From the NCBI RefSeq assembly GCF_009905375.1, contig NC_133650.1, forward strand, positions 304,517,203-304,581,202: a stretch of 64,000 bases of DNA. The letters are read 5' to 3'. This DNA is from Apium graveolens. Lineage: Eukaryota; Streptophyta; Magnoliopsida; Apiales; Apiaceae. This document shows positions 34,736-46,182 of the stretch, piece after piece. The position numbers were made by a program, and so were the translations under genes. Within the stretch, counting starts at the first letter, position 1, and each line of letters opens with the position of its first letter. Below the pieces are notes generated by a model. It searched no databases, was not told the DNA's origin, and saw nothing but the letters and a program-made list of their open reading frames with translations.

Positions 34736-35713
34736 ATCTTTGCAAGTATAATCTGTGTGTATATATTTGAGGGTGTTTCATGGAAAAAAACCCGAAATGC
34801 CCAAATAACCTAACTTGATAACTTGCCAAATAACAAAAATGCAATCAGTCTTTCCATGTTCTTGATAAACTTGCCAAAAAATCAAGTTCTCTATCCTTAG
34901 ATTTTCTAAGCAACTTACAGCAATTGTTTCAAGACAATCACATTCCAAAAATAATATATAATTTATTACAAAATCTTAAAAATCTAAATCAATAAACAAA
35001 AAAGAGTTAGCGACGAGTTAGTGCAAACTATAGATGCTACACGGCAAAAATAAAGTTGTAAAGGAGTTATAAAGAAGTAGGTTCCATCTGGATCGAAAAT
35101 GTAAGAAATAATCACTGTTAAATTGATTAGCTAAGATATAGACGCATATTAACAATCTCGCGTGGCACATACATTTAACAAGGACTTACTTAACTATACT
35201 TAGCAACACAACTAAAAAAATAGTGATATTGAGCGCCTTGAAGCTTCTATACTGAGCAATAACTTTAAATAGTGATACTAAGCACCTCGAAGCTTTAGCC
35301 GAAAAAACAAAGAGGTCCTCAAAAAAGGGAAGATCAACAACAACAATGACTATTTCTACATAAAAGTATATGAGAAAAATGAGACAGCTCAAAAACTGCA
35401 TTTCACAATCAACAACTAGCAATATCTCTCTAAATTAATAATTCGCTACAAACTAAAGCAGAATTACGATTGTCTTTTAACAAAAATTCTAAACCCTAAA
35501 AACTAAACTCGAACAACACTAAAATCAATTCCTACAACTATGAAAAAACTAAAAGTAAAAGAATTGAGAATTGTATTACTTAAACTAAAGTACAAGTATT
35601 AATTAGAAAATTGACAACAATTTATAGATATATACAGAAAGTAATATAAGCAATTACACTATGGGAAAAAAGAAGCTAAAAAGGGGATATAGATATAGGA
35701 AACGTGTATATAC

Positions 35714-35879
35714 CTGAAGTTTTCGGCGGTTTTGGGAGCGATATCAGCGAAGAGTTCCATTTTAATTCGACCTGGGGGGGATAGAACCGATTGTGATATG
35801 GAAGAATACAATTGAGTTCTTAGGGTTTGCTGGTCTCTGATGCCACTCCACTGCTGCTGCTGCTGCTATTATTAGCCAT
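35714..35879 (-). pseudogene. CYP22: First exon of a CYP22-type cyclophilin, frameshifted
   Basis: Cyclophilins are peptidyl-prolyl isomerases. The exon begins ATGGCTAATAAT with a Ser run, then VEWHQRPANPKNSIVFFHIT in a different frame, then IGSIPP, then in a third frame GRIKMELFADIAPKTAENF, ending at CAG/GTATAT. This is the N-terminus of plant CYP22. Two frame changes are visible: about -2 after the AGC repeat and +1 in a run of seven C (35774-35780 on the plus strand as G). Neither the exon with the active-site Arg nor any later exon was found within 2.5 kb. It is a pseudogene or captured first exon unless the homopolymer is a sequencing error and the other exons lie far away. Confidence 0.75.
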
Positions 35880-35985
35880 TCTTTCCGAGAGAGAGTCGAG
35901 AGGAGAGAAAGCGAGGAGCGAGAGAGATTTGAGTGACGAGAGAGAGAGAGTCGGAAAAGAGAATATTGAGAGGGCAGGTGAGAGA
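35880..35985. repeat. GA-rich simple sequence
   Basis: This is a purine-rich run of GAGAGA and GAGCGAGAGAG words directly upstream (minus strand) of the CYP22 exon start, equivalent to a CT-rich leader. It is typical of plant 5' untranslated regions, so the fragment probably carries original leader sequence. Confidence 0.5.
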
Positions 35986-36369
35986 ACAAAAAAAACCCCA
36001 AATGTCAGTTATCTGATACGGTACGAATAAATTAAGTGTCGGGTGCTTTTCCATTTTTTTAACATTCAAAATGTAATTTTAATTCATGTTTTGTTGTAAA
36101 TACGTAGATTCATGATTTTAAATATTCGAAAAAATGGGACGCCCAATCTTTGCTCCATACATCGTGTATTACCCACTACGATTATTCGGAAACCGAGTTC
36201 CATTCGTGTCAGCTCCGATTCACTTCCGGACGACCCCGAATGGACGCGAATGTAATTTCATAAATCCATAGGAACAAATTATGAAAAGAAATCCAAAAAA
36301 CGGGTCTTCTCAATTTTTGTTTCATACCTCGTGTAGATAATGATATCTCTTCAAACTCAGAACTTTATT

Positions 36370-36780
36370 TCAAGGAATATTCTGTTTGTATTTTATTCAT
36401 ATTTATAATTATTTTAATATTTTTAAAATTTAAATTAAAAATTGGTAAATTCAAAAATATTAAAAAATTGGCCATAATTTTACAATTTTTAACATTTTAG
36501 GATTTAACAATACTCTTTAGGGTTTTAGAAATATTAAAAATAAATTAGTAAAACGTACTCCAATTTAGGGTTTAGGAACCGAACTGTAATTACTAAATAT
36601 TTTTAATATTTTAGGATTTACCAAATCTCAATTTGGGTTTTAAAAAATATTAAAATATTTATAGTTATGAAAAAAATATGAATAAAATATCACTTAGAAT
36701 AACGTGTTAAATTTAAAAGCATAACATTATCTAGTATTTTTGGTAAAAAAAATAATAAAAGAAAATGCAAAAGCACTTTA
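36370..36780. repeat. Dispersed repeat, partner of 38335-38890
   Basis: The words GGCCATAATTT.ACAATTTTTA, TAGAAATATTAAAAATA, GGGTTTTAAAAATATTAAAA and ATAACATTATCTAG occur in the same order in both segments. Divergence is considerable. The right side (36780-37005) contains GACC(C)GAGACCCCGTTTTG, shared with the tandem repeat at 43.7 kb, so these belong to one repeat family. No coding frame. Confidence 0.5.
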
Positions 36781-37159
36781 GCATTAAAAAAACCAAAAAA
36801 ATGGAAAACGTTGCACGCATATACGTTTTTTATGTAGAGAAATAAAAAAACGAAATGCGAAATCACGTTTTTTATTTATAAGAAATGGACCCGAGACCCC
36901 GTTTTGAAATAATATTTGAGGTCGTCATTTCCTAAAATGATATTGAGGGTAATTTTACCCCAAAAAATGATATTTGGGGCCAACACCCTCAGAGAACATG
37001 GACCGATTAAAATTTCAAATGACAACTATAAAATTGTTATTTTAAATTCTAATAAGTGGGCTTAACTTTTAAATAGACAAAAATTGGGTTAAATCCAAAT
37101 CTAAATACTTGATTAATCCAAACAAAAAAATTAATCCAAATTCTGCATTTCAAATGAAA

Positions 37160-38210
37160 CACTGCTATCTGCTATCCTACGGGTGAAAAACCAAAATACC
37201 CACCATTTAGGAAAATTTGCCCAAAATACTGATTGGCGGGGAGTTCCGCCCTAAATACCCACTGACAGTGGCGGACGCAGAATTTTTTTTCAGGGGGGTC
37301 CTAAAAATTTATCGCGCCGATGTTTAAATCCTAAATATTTTTATTTTAGTAAAGTTTGAGAACATTTTGAAAACCGGTGAGAAATTAGAAGGTTCAGAGT
37401 AATTTGTATGCATCACATATCATACTAAGAAAGTACACATTAACATATATAATTAAAACAACACAAGGGGGGAGAAAGGAAAAAAATAGAAGAGAAAAAA
37501 GACGGAGAAGAAGGTTAAAAATAGAAGACAGAAAACGAAGTACACATGAACATACATAATTAAAACAACACAAGGGAATAAAGGAAAAAAAATATTTTTA
37601 TTTTAGTAAAATTTGAGAAAATTTTGAAAACTAGTGAGAAATTATAAGGTTCGGAATAATTGTATGCATCACATATCATACTAAAAATAGAAGAGAAAAT
37701 AGAAGACAAAAAACAAAGTTATAGAATTATTTGAGGAGAGGTTTCGAAACCGGGTCTGCAGGAAAAACACTACGAGTGAACACCACCTAGGCTACCATGA
37801 CAAGCAGTACATTAGTATACTACTCTGATTATATTCTGAAACTAAGGGGGGGCCAGGGACCCCTCTGGACCCCCCCTAGATCCGCCTCTGCCCACTGAAT
37901 ACGCATTGCTCACATGCGGATTCTATTTTTTAAAAATTTGTAAAGAACACGCATGTACAAAATGCGTGTTTCTTTTTTTGATTTTTAGCGAATAGGCATC
38001 TTCAAGATGCGTATTCTTAATAATTTCAAAAAGAAACATGCATTCTTGCAATGCGTGTTCTTTACTTTTTTTGAAAAGCCTAAATACGCATGTGTGCAAT
38101 GCGTAATCTGTGGATATTTAGGGCGGAACTCGCGCACACAGACATTTTGGGCACTGGAAACTGAAAACCGGTGTATTTTTAGCATTCTTTCCTATCCAAA
38201 CCGGCCATAA
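37160..38210. mobile_element. Palindromic repeat element with TACGCAT words
   Basis: The left part (GCTATCCTACGGGTGAAAAA...TTCCGCCCTAAATACCCACTGA) and the right part (TATTTAGGGCGGAACTCGCG...CATTCTTTCCTATC) are inverted relative to each other. The interior alternates AATACGCAT, GAACACGCAT and ATGCGT words. A hAT element has inserted into it at 37266. Related sequence occurs at 48640-49030. Confidence 0.5.
37266..37890. mobile_element. Non-autonomous hAT element, 625 bp, 8-bp duplication
   Basis: The ends are CAGTGGCGGACGCAG on the left and, reverse-complemented on the right, CAGAGGCGGATCTAG. The flanks are CCCACTGA at 37258-37265 and 37891-37898, a perfect 8-bp duplication diagnostic of hAT. 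Inside, a block of about 110 bases (TTTTTATTTTAGTAAA...CACATATCATACTAA) is directly repeated at about 37337 and 37592. No transposase. Confidence 0.9.
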
Positions 38211-41200
38211 CTTCATGTGCCGTTGTCATCTTCCGTTTTCAAGTTTCAACCATCGACTCCCTTTTTTTATTTTATTTTTAAATTAATTACATCAGTTTAA
38301 GTTGACTATAAACAACACTTAATACTATGTTTTTACCAATAAAATATAATTTAAAAATATATTTTTGTTCATTTTTTATTTACATTTCATATTTTATTCC
38401 TTTTTATTAAATTTTAAAAATATTAAAATTTTAAATTAATATTTTAAAATTCAAGCGTGGGCCATAATTTAACAATTTTTAATTTTTTAGGGTTCAATAA
38501 TTCCCTTTTAAATTTTAGAAATATTAAAAATACATCTAATTTAACAATTTTTAACATTTTAGGGTTCGACATCCATTTTTGAATTTTAGAAATATTAAAA
38601 AATAAATTAATAAAAAGTTCACTGATTTAGGGTTTGAGATTTAGGATTTCGGGCACCCTAAACACTAATTTAAGCTAGGATTTAGGGGGCCTCGGGATAC
38701 TAAACTCTAATTATTAACATTTCTTAACATTTATGTTTTCACTAATTCTTAATTTGGGTTTTAAAAATATTAAAATATTTATATATATGAATAAAATACG
38801 AACAAAACAACCCTTAAAATAGCATTTTAAACTTGAAAATATAACATTATCTAGCATTTCAGGTAAAAAAATTACAAAAATGCTAAATTATGTTGTGACG
38901 CCCTCAAACTCGGGGTTAGGAATGAGAACTCACAACACTGATATAATAACTATAATATAACAACAGAAGTAAATTAAACCCCGAAAGCTACAAGGATCTA
39001 AACAGCATAAAGTATGAGACAATATTACAACTACCAACCAGAAAATTTATTATTATACAACCCTTTTATAAATTATTCAAAATACGATTTCGACTTGGAA
39101 TCGCCAGATAACCCAAAAGTATCTAAAACCATTTATTACATTCCACCAACTACCAACGTTTTCTCACACTGCATCTACCTGAACTGACACCTGCAATCTA
39201 ACTGTGCGGAAAAGACCTTTAGGAACATTATTACGAGCGGTGCGCCTAAATCTTACATGTTTTTACTTAACTGTCAAGGTTAGATCAATGCAAACAAGTG
39301 AGCTAGAAGGCTCAGCAAGTAACTAATAAACAGTTCTAAATATCAAGACATAAGCGGCGTTCTTACTATCAATAAATTATGTGGCAGTAACCTAGTAAAG
39401 AGCTAGGAAAGGATTTCGAGATAGGGATTCAAGGATTTCAAGATTCAAGTTTCAATATATTCAGCTTTAAGATCAAGCAACAGGGTTCTTGAATAAATTC
39501 TGACAACTTTGAGGAGTTTCAATCAACACAATTTCAATTTCAATTTAAAAGCAATAACTAGTGCTTAAAGCACAATCAAAATCTTTTACTTTCACTTTTA
39601 TCAATATAGAACCCTTTTGATTGGATTATCCATCTTTTAAATATAATAATGGTACCTACGACATTATTTCAGTCTCTAATACTGGACTAACTCCGCTAGC
39701 CTCTTACGTGACTGGACTAGCCCCGCTAGCCTTTTACGTCTTTATCCAATCTTTAGGAATTCATAAAAAAGCTTTATATTGGAAAATATTAAAATTTCAA
39801 ACTAACTCCTTTAAAACATTACCAGCCTTTGAAATCATTTGGACTCTATAAAGTCGAGAATCATTCTTAGATTCAAGTCAAGAATTCAGGTAAGATAAGC
39901 AAAAATATAATCGAAAGAAATGTAAGTTAGGAAAACAATCAATATCAAGCATACGAGTTATCAAGGCTATCAAACAAGGTAATTTTAAGGAACGATATGC
40001 TAACAATGCACGAGTCTAACATTCTGGAAATCTAGGTTAACAAGGTATCGAATAGGAAAAGGTTCATATGGTTGTATACGGACAAAGGTGCTATGAAAAT
40101 CAAGCTATCATATTGAAATATGGCATAGATACTTGAAAAGAAAGGGATTAATTTCGGGGTTTATCAACAAGATTCAATAACCGTACTAATAAGATCATTC
40201 TTTTCATCATTTCATATCATAACAATCTCAACGATTAAATTACAAGTAAAGGCAGAGTTACCTTACTCACAAAGCTTTTCTTTTTCACAGGGGTTAAGTT
40301 ACTGCCACCTAGAACTTTTTTTCCTTTCCTAGTATGAATGCCTTTACTTTCCAAATCTACAATAACAAATAAACCCCGGTTATGAATCTTACAAACAACT
40401 GATATTTCTCTAAACGTCAAACTTTCTACACCAATCATATCATTTTACACCAATCATATCATTTCCTTTTCTATTTACAATTTAAAATCATACAGAACAC
40501 ATAACAGATAACCACCTCTATATACTTTATATCCCTGACCATCCATCCAACTGTACTCATAACAAATAATCACGCACTCACATTATCATATATGATTTAC
40601 TTATATCTAATTTTTGATAAAACCTATCGTCTGCATTTCCTTGTATACCTTCATAATTTCTTTCGAAAATCGGGCATTACGTATTCGTAAATACGCTAAC
40701 CCTTTTTCTCTAAAATCAATCAACCAGACACAATCACCACCTACTAATAACCTTTACACTTCTATTGATACCATTTTAAATCAATCAACCAATTACCCAT
40801 TAATACTTAACCAATTACCCATTAATACTTTTGACTTTAATTCGACATATTTCAAAAACATAGCATGCAACTCGACTTATACAAATCATTAAATCGACTC
40901 GTAATTATAACCCGAGAATCAAATTCAGGATCTCAATTCCTTATTCATTATTAAATTGAATATAAATTAATTTCTATAATCAAAAATCATATTTTATACA
41001 GGCAAATCCAATCTAGCACATAGTTCAACTCATACATCATAAAATCACATATTTCGAATCGTGTAATTCGAAAACCCGAATTAAAAAACTGAATAAAGTA
41101 ATGATACGATTCTTAAAACCTTAAAATCATGACTTAAACATATTCGACTAATTACATATTAATTTCATAATTACTCGAACTAAAATCCATAAACTCAAAC

Positions 41201-41263
41201 CATAAAATCGAAATCAAGCACATAATTCGACATACATGTAGATAAACAACTTTTTATGATTTA

Positions 41264-41371
41264 CTAGGGCTCAGTAACGACATCGTAGTCCATCACCGGC
41301 TCATCGAAGATCACCTCCGGTGGCGCCAAGGCTTCGAGGTTGCCCAATTCGACCTCATACTCAAAAACCAT
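41264..41371 (-). CDS. 35-codon acidic frame inside the long LTR, unknown
   Basis: The frame reads MVFEYEVELGNLEALAPPEV then IFDEPVMDYDVVTEP and a TAG. It is strikingly acidic, has coding-like GC-rich third positions and sits in DNA otherwise close to 75 per cent AT. It lies about 300 bases downstream of a TATA-like site on the same strand with a CT-rich leader between, and the ATG follows a TTTTTTAG tract that could be a splice acceptor. I do not recognise the family. It may be a leader peptide or small protein of the retroelement, or the last exon of something longer. Confidence 0.4.
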   Translation of the reverse strand: MVFEYEVELGNLEALAPPEVIFDEPVMDYDVVTEP

Positions 41372-41614
41372 ACCGATTTTCTAAAAAATTCAACAACAAA
41401 ACAGCATGCAAATATCACCCGAACTAATCACTCAAAATTCGAATGTAAAACTCGAATTAGTCAAAGAAACCGAAAGGGTTTCACCCCATATCACCGATAA
41501 ACACAACCATACATACATGCATCCATATATTCATGAATACAAGACAAATAGAAGCATAAATCTGGATTTGGATCGAAGTTTTAGCCAAGAATTAAGAAAA
41601 TCCGAGAGAGAGTT

Positions 41615-41690
41615 ACCGAGTGTGTGTGTGAGAGAGAGAGAAGGTGCACCTGCGGGAAAATGGGGGAGGAGATATAGGGTGAGTTAGGCA
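41615..41690 (-). promoter_or_regulatory. Promoter-like site in the long LTR
   Basis: On the minus strand CCTATATC (about 41671-41678) is followed by pyrimidine-rich CTCCTCCCCCATTTTCCC and then by a CT/CA-rich leader (CTTCTCTCTCTCTC). TATA, Y-patch and CT leader in this order are the usual plant core promoter layout. It points at the 35-codon frame. Confidence 0.4.
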
Positions 41691-43631
41691 GGGGTAAAAC
41701 GGTAATTAACAAATAATATTTGATTTTATTTTTTCTTTTTCCTTCCTTTTGTACAAAATGTTATAAGAATAATTTTAATAATATAAAATAGTCTCATAAA
41801 GATCAAGAATAATCTAAATTCTATTTTTATAACAAAGAATATAAAATTATATCTCTCCCCATATTTTTAAAATAATTTTTTAGCGTATGATTTATTTTCT
41901 AAGAATTTTACTAGTAAATCACTAATAAAGGAGATAAACTTTGAAAAACTTTTCTAAAATACCAGGACAATAAAATAAATCCCACTTTCATTTTTCAAAA
42001 GTCTCTAGGACCATTTCAGATATAATAAAACAAATTTCACACTTTGATCATACTCCAATAATTTTACAAATGTATTTTGAGATCAAATAACCCTTATTTT
42101 CACTCCGTAAATCCCTTTTAAAAATATTTAAATACTCCAGAATCACAGATTCACACACGTATCTATCAATTAACATATATTCACACAATAACATCAAGTC
42201 ATCAACCATATCTCGTATCATATACCTTTACATATAAACTATATTTGATAATTGGTTACGCCTATATATCAGATAAAAGATAATTTTTAAATAATGATAC
42301 AACTTTGCAAACTCGAATCCAAATAAATATAGATACATAGAGGATTCTTTATCTTTCATACTTTTACATACTTCACCCATTTCCTACTTCAAAACTTTTA
42401 TTAAATCCACTTTTCACATAACGAGTCACGTCCCATCAGACGGCCCGACAACAAACCGACTCAATCACATTTTCATATCATAACTTAAACACTTTATTGA
42501 CTCAACAAACTGGAACAATACATTTTTAGATACTCTTTACCTAATTCACATGTAGTTACCTCAATTATAAGTATGAGTTTTTCCGATTTGTATGTTTCAA
42601 TATTATGTGCGAAACTTAAATTTTTTCTAAATTCACGTGTGGACCGTGTTCATATTACATAAATGAAATATATGTTATGTTTTGAGATGATCATTTTTCT
42701 AATTTTGGATTTAATAACATATATAATATTCGTAAAATATGTATTTTGAAGTGTTTTGAATTTTGGACTTCTACAATTGGTGCCAGCAAGTACGGACATT
42801 TATAATTATTTGAAAAGATCATATTAATTGATTAAGAAAATATTAGTTCATTTGCTTTAGTTGTCTTAATTTCTTATTTTGGGTTTGCAATATTCGCTAT
42901 AATGATTGATAATCTTTTTCACCACACATGTTGAGAATGTGAATGAATTGTACTTTTTTTAAAAAAATAACTAATGTATTTTATTAAAAGCGAGATAAGT
43001 GAGTTACATGATTGTTGATCTTGACGGAAGTATATGTTGTGAAACCGATGATCTCATGAACAGGAAGTATGTATCGTAATATTAATGATTTTCAAGTTTG
43101 TTCAAATGTTTTTCTCATAGAAATAAAAGTTCTATATTTGCTATATCTAAATACGTTGGTAATTTTTTAACAGTACATCACATTTAACCTTAAAAAATTC
43201 AGTTTGATCTTCGTTTAAATTTAGTTTTCGTCATTTTATGATAACGATACTTTATTATAATAGTTACCTGTATTATCATAATAAAATAAATAAATATATA
43301 TGTATATATATAATTGTATAATTATTAGTTTTATAATGAAATAGTAATAAATATACGTAATAATGAGTCATACTAATTAATAGATGCATATTAATTTTGA
43401 TGTAATTAATAATTATTAACATACAATTATAAAGGGTAATTTAGTAATTGTAATATGAATAAAATGTCTCATCTAACCCCCGTTGCTCTATTATATATAA
43501 TAATAGATTACACACAATTCCCAAAATTATATTTTATTCTCATAAGATATTTCGCAAATATCACAATGGTCACATATGTAGCGTTTTGGCAAATATTGTT
43601 AAAGCCATGGCCTTATCAGAACTTCAAGTTA

Positions 43632-44140
43632 AGTTTTAACAACTCAACACATATTTTCAAGTTTCGTTTTGCAATTTTTTAAAAATAAAAAAATAGGAAA
43701 ACAGAAGAAAAGATAGCATTTGTGATAAAAAAAAAGTAAACGATGGACGAGACCCCGTTTTGGAGTGAAATTTGGGGCCAACTTTTCATAAAATAATATT
43801 GAGAATCATTCTCTCTCAAATAGTAATATTTAAAGTCAACACCCTTTTTATGTTATTTTCATATCATTTCATAGAATTAGACCGACACAAACAGGAAAGT
43901 TTTAGCAACTCAACACATATTTTCAAGTTTTGTTTTGCAATTTTTTCAAAAAAAAATAGGAAAACGGAAGACGAGATAGCGTTTTTGATAAAGAAAAATG
44001 TAAAGTGATATTTGTGGCCAATTTTTAACATAATGATATTGATGATCATTCTCCCTAGTGATACCTGGGATCAACACACCTGGGATCAACAGGCATTTTA
44101 TGTTATTTTCATATCATTTCATAGAACTAGATCAACACAA
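43632..44140. repeat. Tandem direct repeat, about 265 bp unit
   Basis: TTTTAACAACTCAACACATA at about 43635 and TTTTAGCAACTCAACACATA at about 43900 start two units sharing CAAGTTT.GTTTTGCAATTTTT, TAGGAAAAC.GAAGA.GA.ATAGC, GATATTG..GA.TCATTCTC and TTATGTTATTTTCATATCAT. A short CACCTGGGATCAACA duplication ends the second unit. The family also appears at 36.8-37.0 kb. Confidence 0.75.
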
Positions 44141-45000
44141 ATAGTTAGAAGAAGTGAAGTTTGTGAAATTTGAAGTTTCCATCTCTTAATGTGCATTAAG
44201 TTAACAAGAATCGAACCTAAGTTTACGTTAATTGTCACTGACCTTTTTTATCATACATATAATTTTTGTGAATGTCGTTATATATCGAAACATTTTATTT
44301 AATTTCAAATATAATAATTGAATTATTTATGGAATTAATTTTAACAAATTAAATTTAAATATAAATTTAAACATAATACATTAACAAATCACGACCTTAT
44401 TTATTAATAATTTCTTAAGTTTAAAAATGTGTTTTAAACCTTTTTGCATATATTGAATTCAACAAATTCCTATATTTATTAAAATTTACTAAAAATACAA
44501 TTGAATATATATACACACACGCTAGCGCTCATATATAAATTTATATAGGTCACGACTATAAAGAGTCGATGCACTTCAGTTGAGCTTGAAATCATAGTTT
44601 GAACTATTTTTTTAAAAAAAAAACGGAAATATTTCAGCTTAACTTGAATTCAAAATTTGGCATATTTTTTGAAAAATATTCGTCATTTGGCTATGTGAAT
44701 TGATTCACTGCATAAACTTAGTTCATTTAATAAGATATGTCATCAATATATATAGCGAAATGTTCTTAATGTCTTATATCAATAAAATGTTTGATATTTT
44801 TTATAAGATCAATTCAATAACTAATCTGTATCATTTGGCAATTGCTAATTACAGGTCGCCGACATGAATATAACGAACTTATAAGGGCACTTAAGTACAA
44901 TATCACTGAAGTTGGATAGAGATATTATCGATTTCAAATACAACAAGTTTCAATTAATTTACACCAAACAATATTGGATCTACACAAATTATAATTTGTA
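44141..45000. other. AT-rich intergenic, nothing recognised
   Basis: No exon or bounded element could be supported. Near 44560-44660 AT-rich paragraphs with poly-A tracts occur but lack flanking duplications. Confidence 0.3.
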
Positions 45001-45024
45001 TCGACATATTTTTAACTCAAATAT

Positions 45025-45395
45025 CACATATACCCAAAATATATAGAGAAGTTACCAAAAATACTAACATTTCTAAGTTTTTTTGCGATTTTACTATCTT
45101 TTGATTTTTTTTTTGGAAAAATACGAAATAAACCAAAATCAACCAGATATGCAATTAGTTCAATAAAGTGTTTTTGGTTGATTTGAGGTTGCATGTAGTT
45201 GCAGAAATTCGTCAAATGTTGCATGCAGTTGATTCCAGTTGCCAAAAAATCGTATTTTTGTAATTTTTTTTGAAAAATAGTATTTTTGCCAATTTAAAAG
45301 TATTTTTGCAATTTTTTTTAAAAAATGACAGTATTTTTGCAAAAATATTTTTAGATTTGGGTATTTTTCAAAAAAGCCCAAATATATATCATAAA
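45025..45395. repeat. Repeat built of GTATTTTTGCAA words
   Basis: TATTTTTG(C/T)AA(A/T)TT recurs five times between 45249 and 45345. The block starts with ATACCCAAAATATATAG and ends with GGGTATTTTTCAAAAAAGCC, a weak inverted pair. It looks like a MITE-type repeat with internal direct words; no duplication was read. Confidence 0.4.
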
Positions 45396-46182
45396 CATAA
45401 TTATCAAAAAACGAAAAAAAGCTATAATTACTGCATAATATTTTCAATCACTCAACTCAACGGTTTAAACAATTATTAAGTTTAAATCTGTTTTGAGTAT
45501 AATTTTCGTATACTTTAAGTAAGTGATGAAGGAACATACATTTTCTTAATAAAACCTACGCAAATTGAAATAAAAATTATACACCTTGAATTGCGAAGTA
45601 TTGCTAGAAAAAACAGGTATCATACACGAATTATTATGCTAGTTGACATTGGAAGTGGAACGGATGATTATAATTTTCTTACTTGCCGTTCGGGTTCTTT
45701 AGATTCATGAATATATTATAATTTTATAATTTGATTTTCTTTTTTTGAAATAATAATTTTGTATTTTTTTAATTGTTCATTGTTGTATTTGTTTTAACAA
45801 AAAGTTTAAATTAAAATATAGGATCATTGCGTGTGTGTATATATACTTTCTCTTGTTACCATCAAAAGTTAAAAAATGAGACTTGTCTCTTCTTTTTTTT
45901 TTTTGAAATATGAGACTTGTTTTTTTATTATTACTATTTTCCATCCAGCACCTTGTGTTCAAGAAGATTTGTCCTTTCATAGTGAATGAAAGCAGAAATT
46001 CTAACTGCATAAAACGATTGTGCATTTTCCAAATGACGATTTTTCATTGATATATATGTCTGATACGAAAATTCAATTCTGCCAATGTTTACATGAAACT
46101 GTGGTACGAGGATATGATGCAGAAATGATAACATATCCCTCCAAATAATCCAATAAGCTAAAATGACCTAGCACTACTTCAC

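Larger units (their letters stand above)
38894..43574 (-). mobile_element. Long solo LTR (about 4.7 kb) with 5-bp duplication
   Basis: The segment starts TGTGACGCCCTC and ends GGTCACA, so the termini are the inverted pair TGTGAC/GTCACA. It is flanked by TATGT directly on both sides (38889-38893 and 43575-43579). Removing it would join GCTAAATTATGT to AGCGTTTTGG, which resembles GCACTTTAGCATT in the related repeat near 36770. No gag-pol is visible, and the two ends do not repeat each other, so this is not a two-LTR element. A minus-strand promoter and short frame inside suggest minus orientation. Such length would fit the very long LTRs of some Ty3/gypsy lineages. Confidence 0.6.

Noticed and set aside
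38007..38210. 67-codon frame with Cys-rich look
   Set aside because: It is translation of the TACGCAT palindromic repeat; both strands give similar frames, as expected from an inverted repeat.
42771..42790. TACA/ATTGGTGCCAGC as an LTR end plus primer-binding site
   Set aside because: It gives no matching target duplication with 38894, whereas the end at 43574 gives both inverted termini and a perfect TATGT duplication.
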